Shown here: positions 21,933 through 33,315 of the stretch, piece after piece
Numbering within the stretch: the first letter of the stretch is position 1
How the letters are laid out: the number at the start of each line of letters is the position of its first letter
From: Ceratopteris richardii
Taxonomy: Eukaryota > Streptophyta > Polypodiopsida > Polypodiales > Pteridaceae
DNA: 64,000 bases
Reading direction: 5' to 3'
Assembly (NCBI GenBank): GCA_020310875.1
Contig: CM035430.1
Coordinates: 102,736,431-102,800,430 of the forward strand
Translations under genes and position numbers: made by a program
Notes under the pieces: generated by a model
Seen by the model: the letters and a program-made list of their open reading frames with translations, nothing else
Database searches by the model: none
What the model was told of the DNA's origin: nothing

Positions 21933-24900
21933 TCAAAATAATAGGTAAATCTTCTCTCTTAAAAAGTGATACTGAATCTCAATGTGTTTAGTCCTGGCAT
22001 GAAAAACAGGGTTAGCAGCTAGATATAATGAACTCACATTATCTCCATGAATAGTGGGTGTACTCTGAATAATGTCAAAACTCTTCATAAGAGTCTTTAA
22101 CCATATAACTTCCTTTGCAACTTCAACCATGCATTTATACTATACCTCTGTAGATGATAAAGCAAATATGTGTTGCTTCTTAGAACACCAAGAGATTAAC
22201 TTATCTCCCACATAACACAAGTATCCATATGTTGATCTCTTATCATTAGGATTACCTGCTCAATCTGTATCACTATATATATTTTGATGTTTGTATCTGA
22301 TGTAAAGCCATAATACAAACCTTCTTTGATTGTACCCTTAATGTACCTCAACACCCTTTGTCGTGCAATCCAATGTTCTTTCTAGGACAATGCATGAATT
22401 GAGACAACACTCCAACTGCATATGACAATTCAGGCCTAATTAATGTAGAATAGATAAGACTACCAACCAGACTTTGATATAACTTCATATCTTTGAATTC
22501 TTCTCCTCCATATCTGCTCCATTTGTGATTCACTTCCATTGGAGTAGGGGCTACCCTGCAATCATCCATTTTAAACTTGATCAACAAGTTCTTCAAATAC
22601 CTCTCTTGAGTTACATACACTCCATGTTGAGTATATGAGATCTCCATGCCCAAGAAATATGACAAGTCTCCCAAGTCACTAATCTTGAACTCTTTCTCCA
22701 TTTGCTTCTTAAGGCTTTGTATTCCCTTCTCATCTGTACCTGTAAGAATTATGTCATCAACATATATGCATATGTAAATGAGTCCCTCATGACTTGCTTT
22801 GACAAGCAAACTACTATCTGCTTTAGATACTTGAAAACCAAGTTCCTTCAAGAACTTCACAAGTCTATAATTCCATGCCCTTGGGGCCTGCTAACCATAC
22901 AAAGATCTCTTGAGCTTGAAAACATATTCTGAATACCTTTCATCTTTGAATCCTTCTGGCTGCTCCATAAACACATCATCTAAAATATAACCATTTAGAA
23001 AAGCATTCTTCTTCACATCTAATTGACATAGTTTCCAACCTTTACATGAAACAATGGACAATGGTTATGAGTGTCTTGATGGTTGTCATCTTTGCCACAG
23101 GACTATAGGTCTCATCATAATCTATACCATATGTCTGAGCATAACCTTTCACAACAATTCTAGCTTTATACCTAGACACACTTCCATCTCCATACCTCGT
23201 GGTTTTGTAGAACCATTTGCATCCAATGATATTCTGACTATTTGGTTTAGGAACCAAATCCCATGTCTCATTCTCTATCAATGCATCATATTCTTCCTGC
23301 ATAGCTTTCTCCCAATTTTCCTTAGCTTTTGCCTCTTCATATGTAGAAGGGTCTTCATCTGCTTTCATCATGTAAGCATAGTCTTTAGTAGCCAAAAAAG
23401 AAGTGTCATAGCTATACCTTCTAGGTTGCCATTTGTGTCTTGATGACCTTCTGAGTTCTCCACTTCTTGAAGTTTCTGGTTCATCACATTCTGGATCAAA
23501 CCTTGGCACTTCTTCAACTTCAACCCGTACTTCATTGTTCTCTTCTTCATCAAATAATTGAACCTTTGATTTACCTTTCTTCTGATGCACAACTTCTTCA
23601 TCACCTCCATGAATATTGATTGTACCTGCATACCAAGTACCTTGCTCATCAAATGTAACATCCTTTGATACAAGGAATTGTTTTGTGGATGCACTCCACA
23701 ACCTATATCCCATCTGCTTATCATCATATCCAATAAACACATACTTTTTAGCTTTAGGTTCCAATTTATGCCTCAATTGAGATGGTACATATGCATAAGC
23801 CAAACATCCAAATACTTTGCAATGATCTAAGGTAGGTCTTTTACCCCACCATGCCTCATATGGTGTCATACCTTGCAAAGCTTTACATGGTAACCTATTG
23901 ACCAAATATGTAGCTGTATTTACAGCCTCAGCCCACAAATAATGGGGACAATTTTTCTCTTTCATCATTGATCTTGCAAACTCAACAAGACTTCTATTTC
24001 TCCTTTCTGCTACACCATTTTGTTGAGGAGAGTACTTGCAAGTAACTTCCCTTTTTATACCTGCATTCAATAAATAATCACTCAACTCATTAGAGAAATA
24101 CTCTCCTCTTCCATCTAACCTTAGTCTCTTCACCTTTTGACCTGTGATTCTTTTTGCATACACATGATAATGTTTGAAGGTATTAAATACCTCTAATTTA
24201 TCTTTGTTCACATAGATAGTTATCCACCTCGTAGCATCATCAACACAAATCACACAATATCTTGAACCATTTATACTGCAATCCTTTGATGGTCCCCATA
24301 CATCTGTGTGTACCAATTCAAGCTTCTCTGAATATATAAATCCATGCTTATTGTATGATTGTTTATGAGCCTTACCTAATTGGCATGCCTCACATCTATA
24401 TGTCATATGTTGACCTGCAACATTAGGCAATCCAAGCACTAAACCATTGTTACCCATATCTTTAATACCTCTTTCATTGAAATGTCCAAGCCTCTTGTGC
24501 CAAAGATCAAACTCAGAGATCTTATGTCCTCCATATGTGAACAAGGCATGACCAACATTACCTTGAATCTTCAATGTGAAGAGTCTTCCTTCTTTCTTCC
24601 CTGAAACAATTTGCTTATACCCATTGCTAGGGTCTTCCACAAAAACTCCATCATTAGTGAACCTTACCTCATAACCTTTTTCAACAATTTGCCCTACACT
24701 TATCAGATTCTTTGGAATTGTAGGAACATACAAGAAGTTACTCAAAAGAGTACTTCCATCCTTGGCCTTCACTAATCCAATTGACTTCACATTGTGCTTT
24801 GTATTATCACCTGTTTGAACAACATGATTAGTTTTCTTATTTTCCAAATCAGTCATTAAGGCTATATTACCACTCAAGTGATTGCTACACCCTAAGTCAA

Positions 24901-24955
24901 TGTAGAAGACTCTTTGGTATTCACTTTGCCTTTCACAAGTTCCATTCATAATCAA
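21933..24955 (-). pseudogene. Ty1/copia pol remnant C (PR, INT, RT, RNase H)
   Basis: On the minus strand: protease at 24955 down to about 24800, with D-L-G-C-S-N-H where the active site should read D-S-G; integrase with HKRLGH, CEACQLGK, VHTDVWGP and QQNGVAERRNR; the linker; RT (GCKWFYKTTRYGDGS, YVDDIILTG) at about 23280-22700; and RNase H ending QYHFLREK at about 21950. A frameshift lies near 23040 and an in-frame TAG near 22893 (YG-stop-QAPRAW). The left end and 3' LTR are missing. The lost active-site Ser in addition to the frame breaks shows that it is inactive. Confidence 0.9.
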
Positions 24956-25953
24956 GGTTGAATCCTCCTTCTAATCTGAAGTTGTTGTAGGATTGACTTT
25001 GGAATCCTCTACCTACACTTCTTCCAAAGTAACCTCTACTACCTCTACCTCTAAAATTACCTCTTTGGTTTCTACCACCTCTTCCTCTAGAATTAAAGTT
25101 CTGATTATATCCACCATTATTTTGAGTATTATACCAACAATCATGAGCTAAGTGATTTGTCTTACCACAAATCCAGCAAGCTTTGACTCCATCTTTATTG
25201 CTTCTTCCTCTTCCTCTACCTTTGCCACATCCTCTTCCTCTTAGGAAGTTAGCTTGGCTAGTTGTACCTTCATCTTCATTTGCTTGTTGTTTGCCTTTGC
25301 TATTCTTCTTCTTATCCTTTGAATACATTGCTTGACCTGTACTCTTATCATCATCACCTTTGACATCCTGCTCAAAAGTTAGCATGTGTCCTAGCAACTG
25401 ATTTAAATCAAGAGTGAAATGATCTAGTGACAATTCAGTAGACAAAATAAATGGCTTCCATTTCTCATCTCCTCTCAAACCTATGAGGATTTGCCTTAAC
25501 AATTTATCCTCCTCAATATCTTCATCAACTGCTCCTAATGCATCTGCAATGTCCTCCATCCTTGTTACATAATCAGAAATGGATTGAGAAGAATTCCTCT
25601 TGAATGTGGTAAACTCTGCCCGATGCCTTCCTTGACTTTGTAGTGTTTTGGAAATGCTCCTACAAAGCATTCCATATATCACTTGCACTTTCACGACCTC
25701 TAATATGAGGTAGCAAGTAGTCATTGACTCCCATATAGATAATGCTCCTTTCTTGAGCATATCTCCTCATCCAATTCTTCAAATCTGGAAGTTCATCCCT
25801 AGTTGGAAGACTAGGATCTCTGAATTGTGGTTTTTCTTCTTCACCTGTGATGTAACCTATCAGGTCTTTGCTCATAAGATGAGCTTCCATTCTCATTGAC
25901 CATGCTGGATAATTTTCTCTATCCAATTTCTCTATTTGAAGAGAATCTCCCAT
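24933..25953 (-). pseudogene. Ty1/copia gag remnant C
   Basis: The N-terminal part (25953 to about 25660) begins MGDSLQIEKLDRENYPAWSM, a typical copia Gag start, and continues after a frameshift in the 25760-24933 frame. That frame has the UBN2/gag core (YVTRMEDIADALG), a long Gly-Arg tract and one CCHC knuckle (CWICGKTNHLAHDC). Gag and pol are in different frames, and the 5' gag piece is in a third. Single-frame Gag-Pol is usual for copia, so these are decay frameshifts. Confidence 0.88.
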
Positions 25954-26157
25954 CCTTTCTTCACCTCTGTATTAAATTCTTCAACCTTTATGAGGAATAA
26001 GTGTACCTTTACTTCAAATGAAATTCCTTTTGATCTTCTTCATAGCTTCAGGCCTCCAAGCTTTCACTTCAAACTTTCACTTTCTGAACCTTCAAGTGTT
26101 GATTTTTGTATGACTGCAGTAGTCGGGGTCCTCCTTTCTTCAATTTTGATGATTCTT

Positions 26158-26169
26158 GCTCAGATACCA
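26158..26169 (-). other. Primer binding site of copia C
   Basis: The minus strand reads TGGTATCTGAGC, one mismatch from the common copia site TGGTATCAGAGC (initiator Met tRNA). It is one base from the LTR end, the same spacing as in element G. Confidence 0.8.
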
Positions 26170-26170
26170 C

Positions 26171-27163
26171 TGATGGAGAGTGTTAATCTCCAAAAGAACA
26201 AGCTATCCTTGATGTTAGAGCACCTCTATATCAAGAACAAATTAAAATCTTTACCAATTTGAAGGATCAATACTGAATTCTCAAAATCTTGAACAAATTG
26301 TGAAGAGAGTTAATACTCAGAAAGTCTGCTGCACATAATTCATTCATTGATTGATCAAATTTGTAACGTTTTTAATAAAACTTTGCACAATGTGTCTCTA
26401 TATATTGTGCACCTTTTGCAACTTAAATCATCTCAGAAGATTAAGTACATATTCAGAAATGATCCTTACAATTGACCTATGTCTAGAACTATACTTTCTT
26501 ACAATCGACTTTGACACCTGTAACTTAAAATACAACACTGTTTATTCAAATGCTTTTAGCCATAGGTAGCTTACCTTCCAACTTAAAGAATGAGTGCTTG
26601 CTTGCTCAAAACTTTACATTGCGGAAAGAGAACTGACCAAAACATTAGCATCAAATTTTGGGCATGTTGCAACTTCACTTCTTCACATTTACACATGTAA
26701 ATGTTCCTACTCTCAATTCTCTCAGCCTAATCATAATTAGAAGCTAAAAGCTTGTACAGAGGTCAATCAAATATAGACTTAGACTTGTACAAAAGCATTA
26801 CACAAAAGATTAAACATAGAAGGAGTACTCAACAAAAGATCGGGTGCAATATTTCTTCATCTCTGAAAAATTCTTACATCTGAATGATGAGAGAGTTATT
26901 CCTCACTTCTAAGATGTCTAATGACTCTAAAAACTTCTATTTTTCTCATTTATTACTCTCTCATATTTGCCCCGACTTTTTACTTGTATATATAGACATA
27001 TATGTACAAGCTCATGACCATACAAAAGTTATATGTGAGCTAACTATAAATTAATGTACATATGTATACAAGTCTTCACTTTTTGATTGTGTACTATCTT
27101 CAAGCTTCATAATCTAATCTTTCCTTCAGTTTTTGTCTTCAATCCTTCATTCAAAACATCAAT
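26171..27163 (-). repeat. 5' LTR of copia C, outer edge approximate
   Basis: On the plus strand it starts TGATGGAG next to the primer site. It plausibly ends CATCA at 27163, which would pair with the TGATG start, giving about 990 bp. No second copy is present to confirm the outer edge, which could lie up to 20 bp further right. AT-rich TATATA motifs occur at about 26399-26404 and 26985-26995. No real ORF is seen. Confidence 0.6.
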
Positions 27164-27186
27164 TGGTGACTGACTTGCACCAAGAT

Positions 27187-30100
27187 AATGTACTATGCAT
27201 GGGAGTTTCTAGTTGGGGGATTAATAGGACCTACGAATTCTATACCCCACTTTGAAAATGCACGTCCTCCCATCATTGACCTCAAAGGCATCTCATCTTT
27301 TCTAATCGGATATTGTGCACATCGGCATGTGTCAGATCTCTTCACATAGGTATGTACATCCATATGGAGAGTGGGCCACCAAAGTCCTTAGAATAGAATG
27401 GTCTTAATTACTCGCTTAGGACCAAAGTGTCCACCTGCAACATCGTTGTGTGCAGTTTCTAAAACTTTCAAATATTCTGATTCATGAATGCACAGTATTA
27501 AGGAACCATCTTTGCCTCTTCAGTATAGGTTGTCTCCTACTTAGGCATAGTCTTGAGCCTCTTGCTCCATGCTTTGATTTCTTGCTAGGCTAGCCTCACT
27601 AGGTAGTGTTCCTGATCTCATAAATTCTACCAATGGAGCACTCTGTTCTAGAATTACCGACACATGATAAAGGGTAGCATGCTCCATTGGGGGTCTCTTC
27701 TGGCACACTCGACAATTCATAATCCCCTTATATATTTCTTTCTCCATACTAGGACAATACACTCCTAAACGTTTTAGATTCTGCAATGTTCATTGTTTAG
27801 AATAGTGATTTCCTAGCATTCCTTCATGGGCTTGTTGCAACCAACTACTATTCTCATCCTCCTTTCCACAACAAGCTAATACACCCTCTATATCTTGTTT
27901 GTACATGCTTCTTGCCAATATTTGATAATTTTTTGATTTTACAATTTCTTCTTGGGATGTTTTCACATTCTTATTTGTGGGTCTAAAGATTAGGGCAGTT
28001 ACCAACTTATTTGCCCATTTAGGAACAACTTCTAAATTGAAGAGATAAGCATCAGGAAACTCATCAGGCACTCCTTGTGGTGACTCTCTTGAAGTGATGC
28101 GAGAAAGATGGTATGCCCTGAGGTGGGTTCTACCTTTCCTGACAACAACTTCAAAATCATATTCCATTAGTAAGAGGAACCATCTTACTAAGCGTCCTGT
28201 ATTGCAAGGTTTATTGACCAAATATAATAAAGCTTGATGATTAGTGAAAAACTTGAACTTGTTGGCCAATAGATAGTGTCTAAACTTCTTCACGACATAT
28301 ACCATGCCTAAGCCTTCTCTCTCGGTTGTTGTATGGTTTCCTTCAGCTGCATTCAGTTGTTTACTAGCATATGTTATAGGCAAATCTAGATTTCCTTCAC
28401 CTATGGGTTGTCCTAGCACACATCCTATTGCATGATTGGATGCATCTACATGGACATGGAATGGTTTATTCTAGTTAGGAGTGGTCAGTATTGGTGTTGT
28501 GCACAAATGTGTCTTCAGCTCATTGAAGAAATTTTCACATTTGTCATTCCACTCAAAATTTTGTCAGCAAGGCGTAAAGAGGTTTAGCTATGATTGCATA
28601 CATGTGGATAAACCTATGGTAATATCCATAATGGCCCATAAAGGCTTGTACCTCTTTAACATTCCTTAGCCTTGGCAATTCCGCTATGGCTCTTACTTTG
28701 TCTTCATTTGTTGAGATTCCATTCTTAGAAACAATATGACCTAAGATTTTACATTGTCGTACCATGAACACACACTTCTCTGGGTTCAAACAAACCCGAT
28801 ATTCTCTACACTTGTTGAAGATCTATCTGAGCTCAGGGATGTGGAGTCTTCTTTCTTGGGAATGAGCATATAAATCATCCACATATACTTCTAAGCTCTT
28901 TTGCAAGAACTCTTTGACGACATGATACATGAGCCTTTGGAATGTTGTAGGTGCATTGATGAGCCCAAATGGCATCACACAAAATGCAAAGATTCCCCAC
29001 TCTTTGGCAAAGGCCATTTTGTGTTGATCCTCTGGGGTGATGGCTACTTGGTTGTAACCTGAGAATCCATCAAAGAAGCTATAAACTTCCTTGACTGCAA
29101 CACGCTCCAATAAATGTTTTGTGATTGGAAGCGAATAACTATCTCTAATCCTGGCACCATTACCTTTTTTAAGGTTAATACAGACTCACAATTTCCCATT
29201 CTTCTTGGGCACCACTACAATTGGGGACACCCATTCAGTATGCTCAATCTCATAGATAAATCTAGCTTCAATCAACCTATCAATTTCTTATTGCATACGT
29301 GTCATTATATGTGTGGGGCTTCTATTTGGTGGGCTTGGCATCAGCTCTCATGGGGATTGTATGAGAGCATATTCTTGGATCTACCCCTTTAAGGTCTCTA
29401 TAGTTCCACACAAACACGTCCCTATATTCCCTTAGTAAAGCTACAAGCTCTGCTTCTTCTTCGACACTTAGGTCATCTCCTATGTAGGTACATCACTCTT
29501 CCTTTCCTTCAATGGTTACTATAATTCTTTTAGTTTTTTCTTTATTATCATATGATTCTCCTATAATGGCCTCTCTCTTAGGCATTCGTACCAAAATTCT
29601 TCAGTCTTCAACTTCATATTTCTTGAAATTCTCTGGTACTTCAAACAATGATTCCTCCTCTTCTTGTTTCACTGCTTTTCTTTTCTTTTTCTTTTGACTA
29701 CCGTCACTTTCCTCCCTTGAATTAATAGTTTTGATACTTGTGAGAGGTTCTTCTTCTTTTTTAGTAAATACTCCTATATCTTCTAGATAGTGATCCTCTG
29801 ATTCAAAGAAACTATCCATCACAATGGATTCTAGATCGTTATCATCTTCTTCTTCTTTTATGGCAGTGCTAGGGTCACACTCTTTTAGCAAGGTCGCACA
29901 TATGAACAAAGAGATATCATAACCCTCCTCATCACAATGAGGTGTCCACTGTTCTTCATTGATAGCAATGCCCATGGTGGCGAAGATTTCTGCCCAACCA
30001 TGAGGCTCAAATTCCTCATCTGGAAAGTTCATCAGTGTGTAGGTTGGGCCTCTAACTGGTTTATTGCCTAGGGGAGTTCCTTCTTCTCTCACCTTTAAGC

Positions 30101-30302
30101 ATCTTTCCTCTTCCTCTATGACTTTGCACATCCACTGATGAGTATCTTCATGCATCCATGATGGATCAGAAGAACCTTCCAAATGCATAGAGATTGAATC
30201 TTCTGGTGCCTTGTGGATAGGATTCCACTATAGGGGTGGTGCATCTCTGAAGGTATAATCCTTTATATTGACCTTGGTTGTGACCCCTAAGTGCTCCAAG
30301 TA
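27187..30302 (-). pseudogene. Ty3/gypsy pol remnant D (linker, RT, RNase H, INT start)
   Basis: The sequence is homologous to about 49305-52435 of element F. From the right it has an acidic linker (30188-29601), RT (FFDGFSGYNQV, MPFGLINAPTTF, YVDD at about 28870), RNase H (28419 down to about 28000; TNHQALLYLVNKP) and the integrase N-terminal part (27786-27541; NCRVCQKRPP). It has many stops and frameshifts. The right edge is cut by LTR E1 after AAGTA; the left edge meets copia C inside integrase. It is older than F and H, judged by the number of breaks. Confidence 0.88.
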
Positions 30303-31019
30303 TGTAGCTCAGTGATGAGTAGCACCTCCTTTAATGTCAATCCGGGAAGATGTGAGGATGGTATGAAGACCTCGAACAAGTGATGGCACAAGTGTGTGAG
30401 TGAGACGCACACTAACATGCACACACATACACACACACGCGCACACAAGGCAAGAACAAAGAGAGAGACAATGGAGTTCTTTAGATTTCTCAAACGTTCT
30501 CTTACAAGTTCAATTCTGCAACAAGCTACCCTCAAAAATGAGTTCTCTAGCTCTTTTTATAGTCTTTTACTAGCTTTGGCCCTGTCCAGACCTAGTGTTC
30601 GGCCTAGTTAAAAATTAGGTTCTAGGGCCTATTTGAGGGTTCAAGCAGAGTCTAAAAAATATGAAAATTGATAGGTAGGTACTTCTAATGCTCCTCAAGC
30701 TCAAGGACTCCTTGGCTTGCACAAAATGGAGCTACAAAAATATGAAATGGTATTTACAATGGCTTTTAGCGATGAAAATCACTATTTTTGTAGGGATTTC
30801 TTCTGAAAATCTGACATACACTTCTTGGATCTCCCTACTTGCTCCTTCTTCTTGTGTGTACACCTCTTTGATGTACTCCTGTGCTTTGTCCTTGACCTTC
30901 AACTTCATGAAAAATGATAGGCCTATTTGCCGAATCTCTGTTGACTACTTTGCCTACTTGGCCCTTCTCATTGGCTTCCTTGTCTCGAAAGTCCTTGACT
31001 GCCCTGACCAATGCCAACA
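30303..31019 (-). repeat. 3' LTR E1 (F-like gypsy family)
   Basis: On the plus strand it runs from TGTAGCTCAGTG to GCCAACA, 717 bp. It is related to the 578-bp LTRs of F: it shares the first 60 bases, the CA microsatellite, the TATA region and the block containing TTAAAAATTAGGTT. The adjoining CTCCCTCCTCTCTCG is the complement of a purine tract, so this is a 3' LTR of a minus-strand element. It interrupts D after AAGTA (30298-30302). Confidence 0.85.
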
Positions 31020-31360
31020 CTCCCTCCTCTCTCGCATCTGTCATCTCTAACATACCCTTGTTGAGTGGACTGTTGAATGTAGTATTCCACCACATCTGTC
31101 GCTAAGTGGTGTTCTATTAATCTCAGTCCTTTTGCCAAGTCGGTGAGTAGGGCGTCCTAGTCTACCGGCCCAAGTACCTCCGGATGTGGCATGCGTAGCT
31201 TCTCTGAATGTAGAGCCTGTTCTACCGCAAATAATTGTAATAGATGAGATGGTCAGGGTATGAATATCTCTGAATGATATTCCTAGAACCTTGATATAAA
31301 CATTTCTTCAAATGTTTGTTTGAAGCAAGCTGGGAGATACTTGATACAAGCATGCCACGT
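31020..31360 (-). pseudogene. C-terminal fragment of third ORF, element E1
   Basis: Read on the minus strand, this fragment aligns with the last ~105 codons of the F third ORF (YLPACFKQTFEEMF here, YLPACYKQTFDDMF in F; LIEHHLATDVVEYYIQQ here, IKEHEVATDLLQKYIDQ in F). At least three in-frame stops interrupt it. The fragment ends where LTR E2 begins, so E2 inserted in it. Confidence 0.8.
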
Positions 31361-31968
31361 TGTAGCTCAAGCGTAAGCACCACCTCCTTTACTTGTCAAT
31401 CCGCGAAGACGTGAGGACCGGTATGAAGACCACGAGCAAGTGAAGGCATAAGTGTGTGAGTGAAAGGACACGAGCATGCACACACATACACTCACACGCA
31501 CACAAGGCAAGATCAAAGCAAGGAACAATGGAAAGCTTCTATTGCAAAGGAGTTCTCTTACAAAAGCTCTATTCTCTAACAAGCTAACCCCAAAAATGAG
31601 CTCTCTAGCTCTTTTTATAGTTTTTTGACTAGTTTTGGCCCTGTCCAGACCTAGTGTTCGGCCTAGTTAAAAATTAGGTTCCAGGGCTTATTTGAGGGCT
31701 CAAATGAAGTCTAAAAATTATGAAAATTGGTAGGATGATACTTCTAATACTCCTCAAGCTCAAGGACTCCTTGGCTTGAACAAAATGGAGTTAGAAAAAT
31801 AGAAAATGGTATTTACGATGGTTTTTAGTGATGAAAATCACTATTTTTATAGGGATTCTTCTAAAAATTTGACATGTACTTCTTGGAGATCCCTACTTGC
31901 TCTTTCTTCTTGTGTATCCACTTCTTTCATGCACTTATTATGCTTGTCATTGACCTTGAGCTTCAACA
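31361..31968 (-). repeat. 3' LTR E2 (F-like gypsy family)
   Basis: On the plus strand it runs from TGTAGCTCAAGCG to CTTCAACA, 608 bp, followed by the complement of a purine tract (CTCCCCCCCTCTCG). It is clearly related to E1 and F but different in length and sequence. It lies inside the E1 internal region, with CACGT on its left as a possible target duplication. Confidence 0.85.
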
Positions 31969-32483
31969 CTCCCCCCCTCTCGAGTCTGTCGTCCCTGACA
32001 AACCCTTGTTGTAATGGTTGTTCCAGGTAGCGCTTTGAGAGGTAGTGTCCATGCAGTAGAAACGAGATCCATCTTTCTTCCAAATGTGGCAAGATCGATT
32101 GGCCAGTTTTTCATTTGTCTCTTTGAGCCTGTGCGAGTAGTAGTCTCGTGATCTGTGCTTCATCCTTGGATTCCATCATGAATGTGTCGTTGTGAGTCTC
32201 TATTGATGGCCTCTAGATCTTCTAGGTGAAGTTCATAGGAGTCATGCCAAGTACCCGTATCCCCTAATGAATGATGGATAAGTGTGTTCGTGCATTGGTG
32301 GAGGAAAATATGTGCCTTGTGCACGGCCTTGTAATGTAGCCCTATGAATGCTTACTTGGGAAATGCATTGGAAGAAGTATGGTGCAAAAATTGGCGGTCT
32401 TGAGTTAAGTGCTCAAGGGGGTGCCGACGAAGAGGTTTCCTAATATATCATGGTTATGGTGTTTCTAGAGTAAAGATACTTAC
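31969..32483 (-). other. 3' internal region of the E2 element
   Basis: The 280 bases next to the LTR hold short coding-like minus-strand stretches (ending QGFVRDDRLERGG, which resembles E1's QGYVRDDRCEREG), broken by stops. The 32320-32450 part is a diverged direct repeat of about 33200-33315. The first bases after the Argonaute-like exon read GTAAGT on the minus strand. No complete gene is present. Confidence 0.5.
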
Positions 32484-33058
32484 CATGTTGAAGGGTCGAT
32501 GGATGTTTATCTCTTCTTGTTGTACTCCTAGCCTTTGTGATGGAACAGTGTCGATGAATGTCCCTGTTGATGGTCCACTAATGAAATTGTTTTGTGAGTG
32601 CCGGGTTCTGTCTCCTCTTTTCAAAGCAACATTTGCCCAAATACTAAGAATTGACTTTCTTTATATTCCTTCGCAAACAACATTGGGTAACTACACCAAG
32701 CTTAGTTTTACATATTCTCTTTAGCTCACCATACGCACGAGTCTTCTCATCCAGTATACATACAAAGTTGTGCAAGGTATCAGAACTATCCCTTGCAGAT
32801 ATCTCCTTGGATGCTCTTGTACATACAGTAGTTAAGAATCACTCAAGTTGCAGACCTTCAAGCTCTGCACTCCCATGGTAAGAGGAAACCATAAGTGTGG
32901 ATGCCATGTTCATGCCAAGTTCTTGACATCTACCAGATAAGGCAGCAATTATATCATCTGCTAGCCGAGACACACTTCTATCCAAACTGATAAATGCCCA
33001 GTAATCAACAGTTCCACCATCAACTAAGCATGACTCATTCATGTTTCATGAGCCAAAC
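32484..33058 (-). pseudogene. Argonaute MID-domain exon relic
   Basis: The minus-strand translation from 33057 gives GS-stop-NMNESCLVDGGTVDYW, equivalent to the AGO segment GxWNM...GGTVxxW with Trp changed to TGA. It then continues in one frame, past a second stop near 32839, through a CILDEKTRAYGELKRIC segment to LGVVTQCCL and VNS-stop-YL, followed by a one-base shift to NVALK. The order matches the eukaryotic Argonaute MID domain, including the Tyr, Lys and Gln of the 5'-phosphate pocket (YGELK, TQCC) and a following Lys (ALK). The segment is flanked by AG (33060-33059, with TACTAAC upstream) and GTAAGT (32483-32478), so it looks like a genomic exon rather than cDNA. The last ~130 bases are not recognisably AGO. 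It is a dead fragment; which AGO clade it came from I cannot say. Confidence 0.75.
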
Positions 33059-33315
33059 CTGAGAACAAGTGCTTTCTCTGTCTTTTTTTTTTTTTTGAGA
33101 TAATGTCACAAAACAAGAAGATAGACGTTAGTATCAGTAAAACTAGTTGACATATGTCAATGTGCCCTCGTGCATGGGACTCTCAAGTGTGTCTATGCAC
33201 GGCCATGTAATGTGGCCCTATATTAATGCATACTTTGGAAATGCATGACCTGAATGGTGCAAAAGACAGGGTTGTGCAAGAAGCACATGGTTGTCGCTCG
33301 TCGAGGCTTTTGATT
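33059..33315 (-). other. Intron-like sequence and direct repeat beside the AGO relic
   Basis: On the minus strand, a TACTAAC branch-point-like motif (about 33127-33133), an A run and CTTGTTCTCAG precede the exon-like segment. Beyond it, about 33200-33315 resembles 32320-32450 (both contain GCACGGCC, TGTAATGT, GCCCTAT and GGAAATGCAT). No coding sequence is seen. Confidence 0.5.

Noticed and set aside
30420..30450. CA microsatellite as an independent feature
   Set aside because: It is part of the E1 LTR and recurs at the same place in E2 and F.
32839..33042. The 67-codon ORF as a free-standing small gene
   Set aside because: It is one open stretch of the Argonaute relic; coding similarity continues beyond both its start and its stop.
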